Shown here: one piece after another, positions 26,101-34,773 of the stretch
How positions within the stretch are numbered: the first letter of the stretch is position 1
Layout: every line of letters begins with the position of its first letter
Assembly (NCBI RefSeq): GCF_000235425.2
Contig: NZ_KI912266.1
Span: 5,590,166-5,654,165 of the forward strand
Length of the DNA: 64,000 bases
DNA from: Pseudofrankia saprophytica
GTDB taxonomy: Bacteria > Actinomycetota > Actinomycetes > Frankiales > Frankiaceae
Direction of reading: 5' to 3'
Notes under the pieces: model-generated
Database searches by the model: none
Told to the model about the DNA's origin: nothing
Seen by the model: only the letters and a program-made list of their open reading frames with translations
Translations under genes and position numbers: made by a program

Positions 26101-29100
26101 CGACGTCCTCGGGACGCCCCACGCCATCGCCGGCCGCGGGCGGCGCGAGTTCCGCCGGCTCCCAGCGGGACTCGAACAGCATGGATTCCAGCGCCACCGG
26201 CACGTCGTCGCGGTGCAGGCGGCGCAGGTAGATCTCGTCGGCCGCCAGCAGGACCGCGCCGTCGTCGCCGACGAGGCGGACCGCGCCGACCAGACCGGCG
26301 TCGTCGGCGCCGGCCGGCGCGAGCGTCGCGTGACAGGTCCCCTCCCGCGGCTGGGCCGCGCCCACCCACAGCCGGCCGATCCCCACCGGCAGGTAGATCG
26401 CCCGGTCGTCCCGCGCCGGCCACAGCCCCGCGGCGGCCGCGGCGAGGGTCTGGAGGCACGCGTCCAGCAGGGCCGGGTGCGCGCGCAGCAGGGGATGCCC
26501 GGTCGCCGTGTCCGGCAGGCGGACCCGGCCGCGGGCCACGCCCCGCCCGCCGGACACGCCGCACCGTGCCTCGCTCACCCCGGCGAACGCGGGGCCGTAG
26601 CGCTGCCCGACCGCCTCGAACGCCCCGTAGAGGTCGACGGGCAGACCCTCCCCGTCACCCAGCATGTTCGATCCGATCACGGGCACGCCCGTGCCCGGAT
26701 CGCGCGGAAGGTCGGCGCCGGGACCGGCCCGCGTGACCGTCGCCGTCGCGCAGCGGACCCAGCGGTCCGACCCGGCCGACCTGGTGTGCACGTCGACCGT
26801 GCCGCCGGAGTCGGTCACTCGGAACGAGACCGTGATCGTCGTCTGGTCGGCCAGCGGCACGATCCGGTGGATCTCCAGGTCGCCGACCACGACGTCGGGC
26901 GAGCCGAGCACGGCGGTGGCCGCGGCCAGGGCGATCTCGGCGTGCGCCGCGCCTGGCAGCACCGGGGCGCCGTGCACCGTGTGGTCGGCGAGCCACCCCA
27001 CGGCGGCGGTCCCGACGTCGGCGCTCCACAGGTACCGGCCGCCTTCGGGCAGGTCCACCCTCGCCCCGAGAAGCGGATGTCCCGCGCCCGCGCCGGCGGC
27101 CGGTCGCCGTGCGTCGGTCGGCCGGAACCAGTAGGGCCGGCGGTCCCAGGCGGTCGTCGGCGGCTCGGGGGCCCGTCGCGCCGGCGCGCGGCCCGCGGTC
27201 TCGCGGGACAGGGCGGCCCGCGCCCCGGCGTCCCCGCCGGCCAGGGCGAGCCTGGCGAGGTTGGCCCGGAACGTCACCTGGTCGTCGGTGTGCCGCCGTA
27301 ACGTTCCGGCGACCGTCACGCGCGCCGCCCCGAGGGTCTGGCGCACCGCCCGAGCGCCGATCGGGTGCGGGGAGACCTCCAGGAACGTGGCGTGGCCGTC
27401 GGTGCCGGCGGCCACGAGGGCGTGGGCGAAGCGGACCGGCCGCCGGGCGTTCGCCGCCCAGTAGGCCGCGTCGAAGGCGGGAAGCTGCCGCGGATCGTCC
27501 AGGGTGGTGCCGTAGAAGGCCACGGCCGGCGACCGACCGGTGATGTCGGACAGCTCGCCGGTCAGCTCGTCGAGCAGGACGTCGACCGCGCTCGAGTGGG
27601 CGCCCCCGGGAATGGGCATCGGGAACACGTCGCGGCCCATCGCCTCGAGCCGCGCGCACAGCGCCCGCAGCTGCGTCGGGTCGCCGCCGACCGCGCGCTG
27701 CGTGGGGCTGGTGTGGACGGCGACCGCGACGTCCGGGAAGTGGGGCGCGATCGCGTCCCACTCGGCGTCGGACAGCTCGACCATGGCCAGCTCGCCGTTG
27801 TCCTCGTGCTCCAGCGACGCCAGCAGCCGGGCTCGGGTGGCCATGACCCGGGCGCCGCTGTCGAGGTCGAGCGCGCCCGACACCACCGCCGCCGACACCT
27901 CGCCCATCGAGAACCCGAGGACGGCCGCGGGCTGCAACCCACACGCGCGCCACAGCCTGGCCAGGGCGACCTGCGTCCCGAACAGCACCAGCTGGGTGGC
28001 CTCGAGCCCCTCGAACGAGGTGTCACCGGTCAGGGCGGCCCGCAGCGAGCGGCCCGTGTGCCGGCTCAGGACGGGCTCGACCCAGTCGACGGCGGCGGCG
28101 AAGTCCGGCTCGGTCGCCAGCAGCCGCCGGCCCATGCCCGCCCACTGCGAGCCCTGGCCCGAGAACACCCAGACGGTGCCCGGCGCCCCGTCGCGGGCCG
28201 GGCGTCGCGCCGGCGCGACGGGGGCGACGACGGCCGGGGTGTCGACCTCGTCCGCGAGCGCGGTCAGGGCGTCGGCCAGCTCGCCGCGGGTCCGGCCGAC
28301 GACGGCGGCGCTCACCGGGGCGTCGTAGGAGTGCCGGCGGGCCAGGACCGCGGCGACGTCCACCGGCCGCGCGATCCGTCCGGCCGGCTCGTCGAGCCAG
28401 GCGGCGAGCCGGTCCGCCTGCCGCCGGAGCCTGGCCGGGTTCGCGCCGGACAGCAGGAGGGTCCTCGCCGGGTCCGCCGCCTGGGTTTCTGGTATCAGAG
28501 CGTCCGGCGTCGGGGCGTCGACGAGGGTCCGCGCGTCGGCTGGCCATTCCTGGAGGACGACGTGGGCGTTGGTCCCGCCGAAGCCGAAGCCCGACACGCC
28601 GGCCTGGGCCGGACGCCCGGCGACGCGGGGCCATGGACGGCGCTCGGTGACGACCCGCAGCCCCGCCTCGTCGAAGCGGATGTGCGGGCTCGGAGCGTCG
28701 AAGTGCAGGGTGGCCGGAATCATCCCGTGCGTCAGGCCGAGCGCGACCTTGATGAGGCCGGTGATGCCGGCCGCCGCCTCCAGGTGGCCGATGTTGGTCT
28801 TGACCGACCCGATCAGCAGCGGACGGTCGGCCTTGCGGCCGGCGCCGGCGCCGGCGACGGCGCCGAGGGCGGCCGCCTCGATCGGGTCGCCCAGCGGCGT
28901 GCCCGTCCCGTGCGCCTCGACGTAGTCGACCTCGGCCGGGTCGACGCCGGCCGCCTGGTAGGCCGCGCGCAGGACCGCCTCCTGCGCCCGCGGGTTCGGG
29001 GCGGTGATGCCGTTCGAGCGCCCGTCGGAGTTCACCGCCGAGCCGCGGATGACGGCCCAGATCCGGTCGCCGTCGCGCCGGGCGTCGGACAGCCGCTTCA

Positions 29101-30142
29101 GGACGGTCACGCCGCAGCCCTCACCGCGTGCTATTCCGTCGGCCGACGCCGCGAAGGCCTTGCAGCGCCCGTCCGGGGCCAGCAGCCCCGCCGAGGCGAA
29201 CGCGGCGGAGACGGCCGGGGCGAGCAGCAGGTTGACCCCGCCGGCGATCGCCACCGCGCTCTCGCCCGACCGCAGGCTCGCGCAGGCCGTGTGCACCGCG
29301 ACCAGCGAGGACGAACAGGCGGTGTCGAGCGCGATCGACGGCCCGCGCAGGTCCAGCGTGTAGGAGATCCGGTTGGCCGCGAGCGACATCGCCGCCCCGG
29401 TGGACGTGTGGGCCTCGACCCGGCTCAGGTCCGACGCCGTGAGGTGGGCGTACTCGACGAGGCTCACGCCGACGAACACTCCGGTGGGCGTGCCGCGCAA
29501 CGACGCCGGCGCGACGCCGGCGTTCTCCAGCGCCTCCCAGACGACCTCCAGGAGAAGGCGGTGCTGGGGGTCCATCAGCTCGGCCTCGCGCGGCGCGATG
29601 CCGAAGAATCCCGGGTCGAAACCGGCGACCTCGTCGAGGAAGCCGCCGTGACGGCCGAGCCCGACCAGAGCTGACGCCGACGCCGACGCCGGGGCGACGA
29701 AACGTTCCCACCGACCCGCTGGCACCTCGCGAATGCCGTCGCCGCCCCGGGTGAGGAAGTCCCAGAACCCCTCCGGGTCGGCCGAGCCGCCGGGCAGCCG
29801 GCAGCCGATGCCGACGATGGCCACCGGCTCGGCGCTCGGGACCGCCGCGACGCGCGGTCCACCGCCACCGACGCCGCCGCCGCTGTGGGAACCGAGCGCG
29901 GCCAGCCGCGCGGCGATGGCGGCGATGGTCGGGTTCTCCCAGACGAGCGTGGCCGGGAGGGCCATGTCGAGCAGGTCCTCCAGCTCGCCGGCCAGCGCGA
30001 CCGCGTCGCGGGAGGCGAGCCCCAGCTCGCCAAGCGGCTGGAACTCACCGACCGCCTCGGCTGGAACGCCCACCAGGCGGGCGACCTCGCGCGTCAGCCA
30101 GGCCCGCAGCTCCGCCTCGGTCAGTCCGCGTCGTGCCGTCAC
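23147..30142 (-). CDS. Multidomain type I polyketide synthase (ACP-KS-AT-DH-KR-ACP-degenerate carrier-TE)
   Basis: Domains in the 2331 residues, by motif: N-terminal ACP (carrier S44 in LGLASRD); KS about 104-530 (C276 in DTACSSS, H411, H453); AT about 655-960 (S745 in GFSMGE, with a non-standard GGAHSS in the substrate-motif area); DH about 1020-1310 (H1054 in HTVHGAPVLP, D1227); KR about 1560-1745 (GGLGGLG, Y1709); ACP (S1873 in LGLDSLM); a PCP-like stretch 1957-2040 lacking its Ser; and TE (S2133 in GGWSFGG). No ER or methyltransferase is visible. An N-terminal ACP loaded by a FAAL, with a C-terminal TE, recalls mycobacterial Pks13, but the DH-KR pair is extra. One extension and reduction to an enoyl or hydroxyacyl chain is likely. 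The GTG at 30142 overlaps the FAAL stop. Confidence 0.9.
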   Translation of the reverse strand: MTARRGLTEAELRAWLTREVARLVGVPAEAVGEFQPLGELGLASRDAVALAGELEDLLDMALPATLVWENPTIAAIAARLAALGSHSGGGVGGGGPRVAAVPSAEPVAIVGIGCRLPGGSADPEGFWDFLTRGGDGIREVPAGRWERFVAPASASASALVGLGRHGGFLDEVAGFDPGFFGIAPREAELMDPQHRLLLEVVWEALENAGVAPASLRGTPTGVFVGVSLVEYAHLTASDLSRVEAHTSTGAAMSLAANRISYTLDLRGPSIALDTACSSSLVAVHTACASLRSGESAVAIAGGVNLLLAPAVSAAFASAGLLAPDGRCKAFAASADGIARGEGCGVTVLKRLSDARRDGDRIWAVIRGSAVNSDGRSNGITAPNPRAQEAVLRAAYQAAGVDPAEVDYVEAHGTGTPLGDPIEAAALGAVAGAGAGRKADRPLLIGSVKTNIGHLEAAAGITGLIKVALGLTHGMIPATLHFDAPSPHIRFDEAGLRVVTERRPWPRVAGRPAQAGVSGFGFGGTNAHVVLQEWPADARTLVDAPTPDALIPETQAADPARTLLLSGANPARLRRQADRLAAWLDEPAGRIARPVDVAAVLARRHSYDAPVSAAVVGRTRGELADALTALADEVDTPAVVAPVAPARRPARDGAPGTVWVFSGQGSQWAGMGRRLLATEPDFAAAVDWVEPVLSRHTGRSLRAALTGDTSFEGLEATQLVLFGTQVALARLWRACGLQPAAVLGFSMGEVSAAVVSGALDLDSGARVMATRARLLASLEHEDNGELAMVELSDAEWDAIAPHFPDVAVAVHTSPTQRAVGGDPTQLRALCARLEAMGRDVFPMPIPGGAHSSAVDVLLDELTGELSDITGRSPAVAFYGTTLDDPRQLPAFDAAYWAANARRPVRFAHALVAAGTDGHATFLEVSPHPIGARAVRQTLGAARVTVAGTLRRHTDDQVTFRANLARLALAGGDAGARAALSRETAGRAPARRAPEPPTTAWDRRPYWFRPTDARRPAAGAGAGHPLLGARVDLPEGGRYLWSADVGTAAVGWLADHTVHGAPVLPGAAHAEIALAAATAVLGSPDVVVGDLEIHRIVPLADQTTITVSFRVTDSGGTVDVHTRSAGSDRWVRCATATVTRAGPGADLPRDPGTGVPVIGSNMLGDGEGLPVDLYGAFEAVGQRYGPAFAGVSEARCGVSGGRGVARGRVRLPDTATGHPLLRAHPALLDACLQTLAAAAAGLWPARDDRAIYLPVGIGRLWVGAAQPREGTCHATLAPAGADDAGLVGAVRLVGDDGAVLLAADEIYLRRLHRDDVPVALESMLFESRWEPAELAPPAAGDGVGRPEDVAWVVVTPVPPDAGLAARLVARLGEAHSTVVTLALDDAPALAAALAARAARGDAAGILLLVPDEAAPAGVAAGDASALVTDATAPVAGASALVAGAAALARAVTEAGFARSPRLWFVSRGAAVAGAGEAGRPGPASLRGLVRVLAFEHPLLRATLVDLDPAGDPLPDLLAELAAGADDDEVAWRGGRRMVGRLARASLAPPAAARPTGRKLVRPEAYLVTGGLGGLGLALAGRLAEGGAARLVLGGRRQPSPEVEAALAELRAGGRTDVVVVRGDIARPGTAGRLVAAATAGGTRLAGVAHAAGMLVDQTVLTLDRDSLERVWAPKVTGTWLLHQATEHLDPDWWLVFSSAAGLLGSPGQASYAAANAWMDAFTRWRRATGRPATSIQWGAWSQVGRAAGNTNPLLEPLSPANGLEALEAVLASGRDVTGVTRLSPERAVHLLPEIAGAAYFGPLLAEAGPGNGAGDSAGDDRWPGVAALRSADPAVARGMLAARLRTRVAQIMGFPPDRAELVDPDVPLTELGLDSLMAVRARGAVESDVDVVLPVRLLLRGASLADVERHVAAELGLPEAAQGAAADSDAGTRRAHAGGAGAAPRWDPAAVARARGYIPPRDPTERWLVVLWEEALGRSPVGVTDDLAAADRAGEPPGRAGAAVAAAVADRLGADAVADAGPLLAAGTVERMANLLREQLEGNGGNPLRVLRAAGVEPGREHAAGDRQRPLFLFHPAGGPTSVYHALVSRLPAGPPVYGLERLDDLRDVESKADRYLEIIREIAPGGPYRLGGWSFGGVLAYEVAQRLVAAGEAVEVVAMIDSILPLPVASGDVRGLVVERFRRFAAYVSETYHVDLDLPYDELAALDEDAQVERLGRLLASSAIAMTPGVLEHQRTSYADARIAERYRPRPYAGRVVLFRAASAHRVTVTLDPRYDRAETALGWDSYCSDLDVVVVPGDHTSVIDPPAVGLIADHLGVVLAGPASPADPLIG

Positions 30143-32037
30143 GAGGCGCTCCCCACCCGCGAGAACCCGCCGGCCAGGTAGCGCTGCCGGCTGGCGCGGC
30201 GCGCGATCTTCCCGCTTGTGGTGCGCGGGACGGAACCGGGCCGCGTGAGCACGACATCGTGGACCGCCAGGCCGTGGCGATCGGAGACGGCGCCACGGAC
30301 GGCCTGCTCGACAGTGGCGGAGTCCCACCCCCCGTCGAGCGCGTGCCGGGATATCTCCGCCACCACGACGACCCGTTCGCCGTCGTCACCCGGCACGGAG
30401 AAGGCGGCGGTGCGGTGGCGGCCCAACGCCTCGTGCCCGTCCTCGACGGCCGCCTCCACATCCTGCGGGTAGTGGTTGCGGCCGCCGATGACGATCATGT
30501 CTTTCAGCCGGCCGGTGACGAACAGCTCTCCGTCGTCGAGGAAGCCCAGGTCACCGGTGCGCAGCCACGGGCCGACAGGCCGGCCGTCGGCTCGCTCGCC
30601 GGCGCCCCGGCCAGCGGCGGCCGGGCCAGCCGCGGTCGGGCCGCCCAGTTCGCGGGCGAGCCGCTGCCCGAACGTCGTCCTGGACAGCTCGGGGTTACGC
30701 CAGTACCCGTGGGCGACGTTGGGCCCATGGACCCAGATCTCCCCGACCATCCCGTCCGGGAGCACCCGCGCCGCGGCGGGATCCACGACGGCGACCAGCT
30801 GCCCGACCGGGCGGCCGCACGAGACCAGGGTGTGGGGCCCGCCCGGCGGCGCGTCGGAGCCGCCGCCCTCGGGCGCGGGCATCACCTGGCCGGCTCCGAG
30901 CCATTCCTGGTCGACCTCGAGGACCCGGGCCGCGGCCGGTCCGGAGGACCCGCAGACGTACACCGTCGCCTCCGCGAGGCCATACGACGGCCGGATGACC
31001 TCCGGGCGCAGCCCCCGGGGCCCGAACCTGCGGACGAAGCGGTCGAGGGTGGCGGCCTGGACCGGCTCCGCGCCGTTGTTCATCGCGGCGACGTCGCCCA
31101 GCCACAGGCCGGCGGCGTCCTCGGCCGAGATCCGGTTGGCGCAGAAGTCGAAGGCGAAGTTCGGGGCGGACGTGACCGCGCCCGGGCTGGATGACAGGAG
31201 CCGCAGCCACCGGACGGGCTTGGCGAGGAAGGCGTCCGGGCTCATGAACACGGCGGGGTAGCCACCACCAACACAGCCACCGACGACGAGGACCAGGCCC
31301 ATGTCGTGGAACAGCGGCAGCCAGCTGACCACGGTCAGCCCAGCGCGGCCGTCGAAGTAGGCCGCTTCCGCCTGAGCCGCGTTGACGGCGATGTTGCCAT
31401 GTGAGATCCGCACTCCGGCCGGCGACCGGGTGGAACCGGAGGTGTACTGCAGGTACGCCAGGTCATCCCGGCGGAGCGCGACCGGCGGCGCCTGGTTGAT
31501 CCACGCGGCGAGGCCGCCGGCGCCGGCGTCCCCCGCCTCGTCCAGAGCCGGCTCGTCGTCGACGACGATGACGCCGACGGCCCGCCCCTGCCTCTCGAGG
31601 AACGTGCGCACGGCCGGCAGCGCGGCCGAAGTGGTGGCGACACCCGCCGGCTCGCAGTCGGAGAAGACGGCGTCCAGCCGCCCGGAGTGCCCAGGCAGGT
31701 CGGGCGAGAACAGCGGGACGGCGACGATGCCGGCCCGCAGCGCGCCGAGGAACGCCACCACGTAGTCGAGTCCCTGCGGGGCGACGATCGCCAGCCGGGA
31801 TCCCCGCTCCTGCCGGGCGGCGATCCGGGCCGAGAACGCGCAGACCCGGCTGAACAGCTGCCCGTAGGTCAGCGAGGTGGCGGTTCCGGACCGGTCGACG
31901 GCGTAGTCGACGAAGGTGAGGGCAACACGGTCAGGCTCGTCCCGAGCGCGTGCGGCCAGCTGCTCGGGCAGCGGGACGGGCACAACGTCGTCCACGGTCA
32001 CCCGAGCGCCGTTCGGAGCCACGCGAATCCCAGACAT
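30139..32037 (-). CDS. Fatty-acyl-AMP ligase (FAAL, FadD32-like)
   Basis: This 632-residue ANL enzyme has the P-loop YTSGSTRSPAG (198-208), the long N-terminal region and the C-terminal GRLKDMIVIGGRNHYPQD typical of FAALs, which adenylate a fatty acid and pass it to an ACP instead of CoA. The PKS encoded by the next gene begins with an ACP, and the two genes overlap by GTGA, so the pair is a loading and extension unit. ATG 32037 has GGAGG six bases upstream. The low-complexity Ala/Gly segment near 495-515 is probably a linker between the main and C-terminal domains. Closest functional comparison is FadD32 with Pks13. Confidence 0.9.
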   Translation of the reverse strand: MSGIRVAPNGARVTVDDVVPVPLPEQLAARARDEPDRVALTFVDYAVDRSGTATSLTYGQLFSRVCAFSARIAARQERGSRLAIVAPQGLDYVVAFLGALRAGIVAVPLFSPDLPGHSGRLDAVFSDCEPAGVATTSAALPAVRTFLERQGRAVGVIVVDDEPALDEAGDAGAGGLAAWINQAPPVALRRDDLAYLQYTSGSTRSPAGVRISHGNIAVNAAQAEAAYFDGRAGLTVVSWLPLFHDMGLVLVVGGCVGGGYPAVFMSPDAFLAKPVRWLRLLSSSPGAVTSAPNFAFDFCANRISAEDAAGLWLGDVAAMNNGAEPVQAATLDRFVRRFGPRGLRPEVIRPSYGLAEATVYVCGSSGPAAARVLEVDQEWLGAGQVMPAPEGGGSDAPPGGPHTLVSCGRPVGQLVAVVDPAAARVLPDGMVGEIWVHGPNVAHGYWRNPELSRTTFGQRLARELGGPTAAGPAAAGRGAGERADGRPVGPWLRTGDLGFLDDGELFVTGRLKDMIVIGGRNHYPQDVEAAVEDGHEALGRHRTAAFSVPGDDGERVVVVAEISRHALDGGWDSATVEQAVRGAVSDRHGLAVHDVVLTRPGSVPRTTSGKIARRASRQRYLAGGFSRVGSAS

Positions 32038-32442
32038 ATCCGTCCTCCAAAGCCTGTCCCACTCGCCGGCCAGCCGCGAGACGGGCCGGTTCGTCGTTTC
32101 TCCGCATTCATGGAATTCTCGGGAGCGGCGACCCGTAGCCCACGCTTCGTGCGCTCAAGAAAGGAGGGAAAGCTGCCGCCCGACGGCGGCGTAAAGCGTC
32201 GATGTAGCCATCGGCGGGGTTCTGGCCGCGGAGACCTCGGCCATCTGGTGACACTCCGGGGGCCGATGCGGAAGCCGTGTCGAATTCGTTGCGCCGACAA
32301 CGGTGCTCGGAGCCGGGGCCATCCATCCCAATTCCAGGACCGATCATCGGGGTCGCCGCGGATCCCGCCCAGATCTGCCCGGTCAGCCGCCGGGTGGGCG
32401 TGGCGAGCGGCACGGCGCGGTAGTCCCACGCCGCGACAAGCC

Positions 32443-32467
32443 GGCCGTTCCCCACAAGGGAACGGCC
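32443..32467. terminator. 10-base-pair hairpin
   Basis: GGCCGTTCCC-CACAA-GGGAACGGCC is a perfect stem-loop in the gap between the divergent FAAL and TetR genes. There is no T-run. It is about 400 bases from either start, so it may mark the end of a lost gene or insulate the two promoters. Confidence 0.45.
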
Positions 32468-32757
32468 ACCATCGCGGCGATCAACGACGAGCTTCGCCGA
32501 CAGACTTTCCGTCGAGCACAAAGGCTGGAATACGGAGATCGGTTCAAGCTGGTCGAGATGACACGGTCAGGCTACCTCGCAACGAAGGTCCGATTCCGAC
32601 CATTGTCCTCCTGCCGCACTTCCGCGCCGACAGCCGAGGTCGGTAACACCTTTGCTGCCGTCGCCGAGGTCGTCGGCACCTAACAGCCGCCCCTGGCCCA
32701 GTAGGCCGCCTCGTCGGCTCCTGGGCGCAGTCGCTGAAGCGACTGGATTGTGCCGGC

Positions 32758-32772
32758 TACCACCGGGTAACC
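32758..32772 (+). promoter_or_regulatory. Operator-like TACC-ACCG-GGTAACC before the TetR gene
   Basis: This site lies 106 bases upstream of the TetR start and shares TACC-N4-GGTAACC with 20214-20228 upstream of the secreted hydrolase gene. Autoregulation by the TetR protein would be the usual arrangement. Confidence 0.4.
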
Positions 32773-32877
32773 TCTCCTGCCACCGGACCATAGATGGATA
32801 AAACAGGACTTAGAAGAGGTGCGAGATCCCACCTTGCCGGGACACCCGAACACGGACGGTAGCAGGATTGGTACTCG

Positions 32878-33498
32878 ATGCAGACCTCGCAGCGCTCCGA
32901 CGCCCACCGCAACCGTGATGCCATCCTCCGCGTGGCGGTGGAGGCCTTCAGGGGCGAGGTCCCCCGCGTCGTGCAGCTTCAGGAGATCGCGAGTCGGGCT
33001 GGCTTAGGGCGCTCGACGGTCTATCGCCACTTCGCCGACCGACACGCGCTCGGCCAGGCCGTCATCGCCGAGCATCTCGACAGACTGAGGCAGGCGGTGG
33101 CGGACACAGAGGCGTGTCACTTCCGCGAGCTGCTGGGCGTCGTGCTGTCCGAGCAGGCTTCCATGCGGCCACTGGTCGCGCTTATCCGGGAGTTGTCGAC
33201 CCCCGAGCAGAAGCGATACGTGATTCAGCTGGTCGAGGCACTCGCCCCCGCCTTCCGCGCCGCACAGGCCAGAGGCGAGATCCGCGTGGACGCGCATCCG
33301 ATGGACCTCATACTCCTCATGGAGATCCTGGAGACCGCGGTCGAGACGCAGTTCCTGGAGAGCGATCGCGATGGCGCTGCTCGACGGCTCACGGCGTTTC
33401 TTCTCGACGGCCTGTTCACGGACGCGGGCCCGCGGCGCGAGGACCCGGACCACGAACCGTGTGTAGTACCTCGGGATGGACAGAGGGCGCCGAGCTGA
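32878..33498 (+). CDS. TetR-family transcriptional regulator
   Basis: A TetR-type helix-turn-helix covers about residues 12-58 (LQEIASRAGLGRSTVYRHFADRHAL) in a protein of 206 residues; the C-terminal two thirds are the ligand-binding helices and a charged tail. ATG 32878 has AGGA some 13 bases upstream. It diverges from the FAAL-PKS operon across 840 bases and is therefore the best local candidate to control that operon. Operator-like repeats before its own gene and before the hydrolase at 20030 support a small regulon. The ligand is unknown. Confidence 0.85.
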   Translation: MQTSQRSDAHRNRDAILRVAVEAFRGEVPRVVQLQEIASRAGLGRSTVYRHFADRHALGQAVIAEHLDRLRQAVADTEACHFRELLGVVLSEQASMRPLVALIRELSTPEQKRYVIQLVEALAPAFRAAQARGEIRVDAHPMDLILLMEILETAVETQFLESDRDGAARRLTAFLLDGLFTDAGPRREDPDHEPCVVPRDGQRAPS

Positions 33499-33539
33499 GT
33501 GACGAACCGCCGAAGCACGGGCCGACCCGGCCCGCACGG

Positions 33540-33641
33540 GCTGGCCGCCACCAGCACCATGAACCCGGCGGGGCGCAGGATCGTCGCGGGAACGCCCAGG
33601 TAGTGGATGTGCTGCTCGATCTGCCATTTGTCAATGGATCC
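33540..33641 (-). pseudogene. Fragment of an NmrA-like NAD(P)-binding protein
   Basis: A minus-strand stretch reads SIDKWQIEQHIHYLGVPATI followed by LRPAGFM. This is the well-known SK-x-x-IE-x-HI-R-x-LG-x-PATILRP segment of NmrA-type atypical SDRs. Only about 34 codons survive: no GxxGxxG start or downstream region is found, and the flanking frame has no homologous-looking sequence. It is a gene scar between the TetR gene and the small-gene pair. The rest of 33499-33750 shows nothing. Confidence 0.55.
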
Positions 33642-33750
33642 CCAGCCGTGTTCCAGGAGGAGATCGGCTACGCGTACCAGGCGACCTTCGAGGGCTTCCT
33701 GCGAGCCGAAGGCGCCGCCCCTCGGTCGCTGTGACGCTATCGGTCTGGTG

Positions 33751-34281
33751 TCAGGACCGGTGGGGAGCCTCGCCATGCCAGTAGGCGGCGGTGGTGCCGG
33801 TCTGGCGGAGCACCACGTCGGGAGCCTGCGCGGCCAGCCAGAACTGAAGGAGGTACCGGTCGATCGTGTGCGCACCGGTCGCGACGGTGTCGGCGGCATG
33901 GGCGGCGTCCATGGCGGTGGCGCTGTACCGGACACGGTAGGTGGCCCGCAGGTCGAGGTCGAGCGGCCAGGACTTCTCGCCGGCCCACTGAACGAGCAGG
34001 ACCCGGGGCGACACGGGCCTGAACGAGACCTCGACGGCCTCCTCCCAGGCGGGCTCATCCAGCGGTGCTTCCTCACGCAACTCGACCTTCAGACCGACGT
34101 CGCCGGTATGCAGCCCGGTGATCAGGAACAGGAAGCCGTCGAAGGCGGCGCCGCACAGCCCGTTGCGCTGGCCCGCGAACGCCGCGGACAGGTCTCCTTC
34201 CCAGCCACTCTCGAAGCTCTCGACGTAGAACTGGCCGTAATGGACGAATATCTCGCCGTCGAACAGCGTCCGAGCAGCCAT
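33751..34281 (-). CDS. Unknown 176-residue protein, second of a two-gene unit
   Basis: I cannot name the family with confidence. The protein is beta-rich and acidic (FDGEIFVHYGQFYVES at the start, RVRYSATAMDAAHAADTVAT near the end), with no signal peptide. The N-terminal pattern is faintly reminiscent of ComJ-type nuclease inhibitors, but this is weak. ATG 34281 follows GAGAGG and lies 14 bases after the stop of the gene at 34296, so the two are co-transcribed. Small paired soluble genes of this sort are often immunity or anti-toxin modules; no toxin is visible here. Confidence 0.6.
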   Translation of the reverse strand: MAARTLFDGEIFVHYGQFYVESFESGWEGDLSAAFAGQRNGLCGAAFDGFLFLITGLHTGDVGLKVELREEAPLDEPAWEEAVEVSFRPVSPRVLLVQWAGEKSWPLDLDLRATYRVRYSATAMDAAHAADTVATGAHTIDRYLLQFWLAAQAPDVVLRQTGTTAAYWHGEAPHRS

Positions 34282-34295
34282 CGGGACGTCGCCTC

Positions 34296-34715
34296 TCAGC
34301 TGGTTTCGTAGTAGTCCGCCATCGCGCGAGACCAACGCTCGACGGTGAAGTCCTCGAAGTCCCCGGCCGCCTCGCACTCGAGGAGGTACTCGAGCGCCTT
34401 GGTGGCCTCCTCGGAGTACGCCCGTGCTGCCCACAGGTGGGTCTTTACTTCGTCGAGGCCAGCGCCGCAGAGCAGCTGGATATCGATCGAACAGTGCGCG
34501 TCGAAGTTGGCCCCCTTGGCCCCCCAGACCGTCAGGACGTCCGCCAGCGCACCGGCGTTGAACAGCTGCACGCAGCCCACCCGCATCAGTTCGACGTCGG
34601 CGTCCCAGCCAAGCGCCGTCTCGGCGCGCACCATGTCCCGCACCTCGCCGAGATCCGTCGCGGCAGGTCGCAGTCCGTACCGCCGGACCCACGCCTCCCA
34701 CGACTCCTCGTCCAT
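34296..34715 (-). CDS. Unknown 139-residue protein, first of a two-gene unit
   Basis: The product is a soluble, helical, acidic protein (starts MDEESWEAWVRRYG, ends RWSRAMADYYETS) with no recognised domain. ATG 34715 is strongly supported by GGGAGG nine bases upstream; the longer frame to 34763 lacks a site. With the gene at 33751 it forms an isolated two-gene unit between gene scars, which suggests an acquired accessory module. No function can be assigned from the sequence. Confidence 0.65.
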   Translation of the reverse strand: MDEESWEAWVRRYGLRPAATDLGEVRDMVRAETALGWDADVELMRVGCVQLFNAGALADVLTVWGAKGANFDAHCSIDIQLLCGAGLDEVKTHLWAARAYSEEATKALEYLLECEAAGDFEDFTVERWSRAMADYYETS

Positions 34716-34773
34716 CGCGCGGCACCTCCCAGTCACGTCACGATCCCGGCCGAATGGTCGCATACGCGTGATT

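Larger units (their letters stand above)
32038..32877. other. 840-base gap between FAAL and TetR genes
   Basis: I see no convincing gene here. It holds the FAAL ribosome binding site, a 10-base-pair hairpin (32443-32467), an operator-like site (32758-32772) and, at about 32460-32680 on the plus strand, an open stretch reading IAAINDELRRQTF that might be a decayed small gene. G+C is visibly lower than in the flanking coding DNA. Confidence 0.6.

Noticed and set aside
32303-32683. Plus-strand frame with an IAAINDELRRQTF segment, faintly like DUF3768
   Set aside because: No ribosome binding site, no clear start and only a weak match over about 30 residues; at most a decayed gene.
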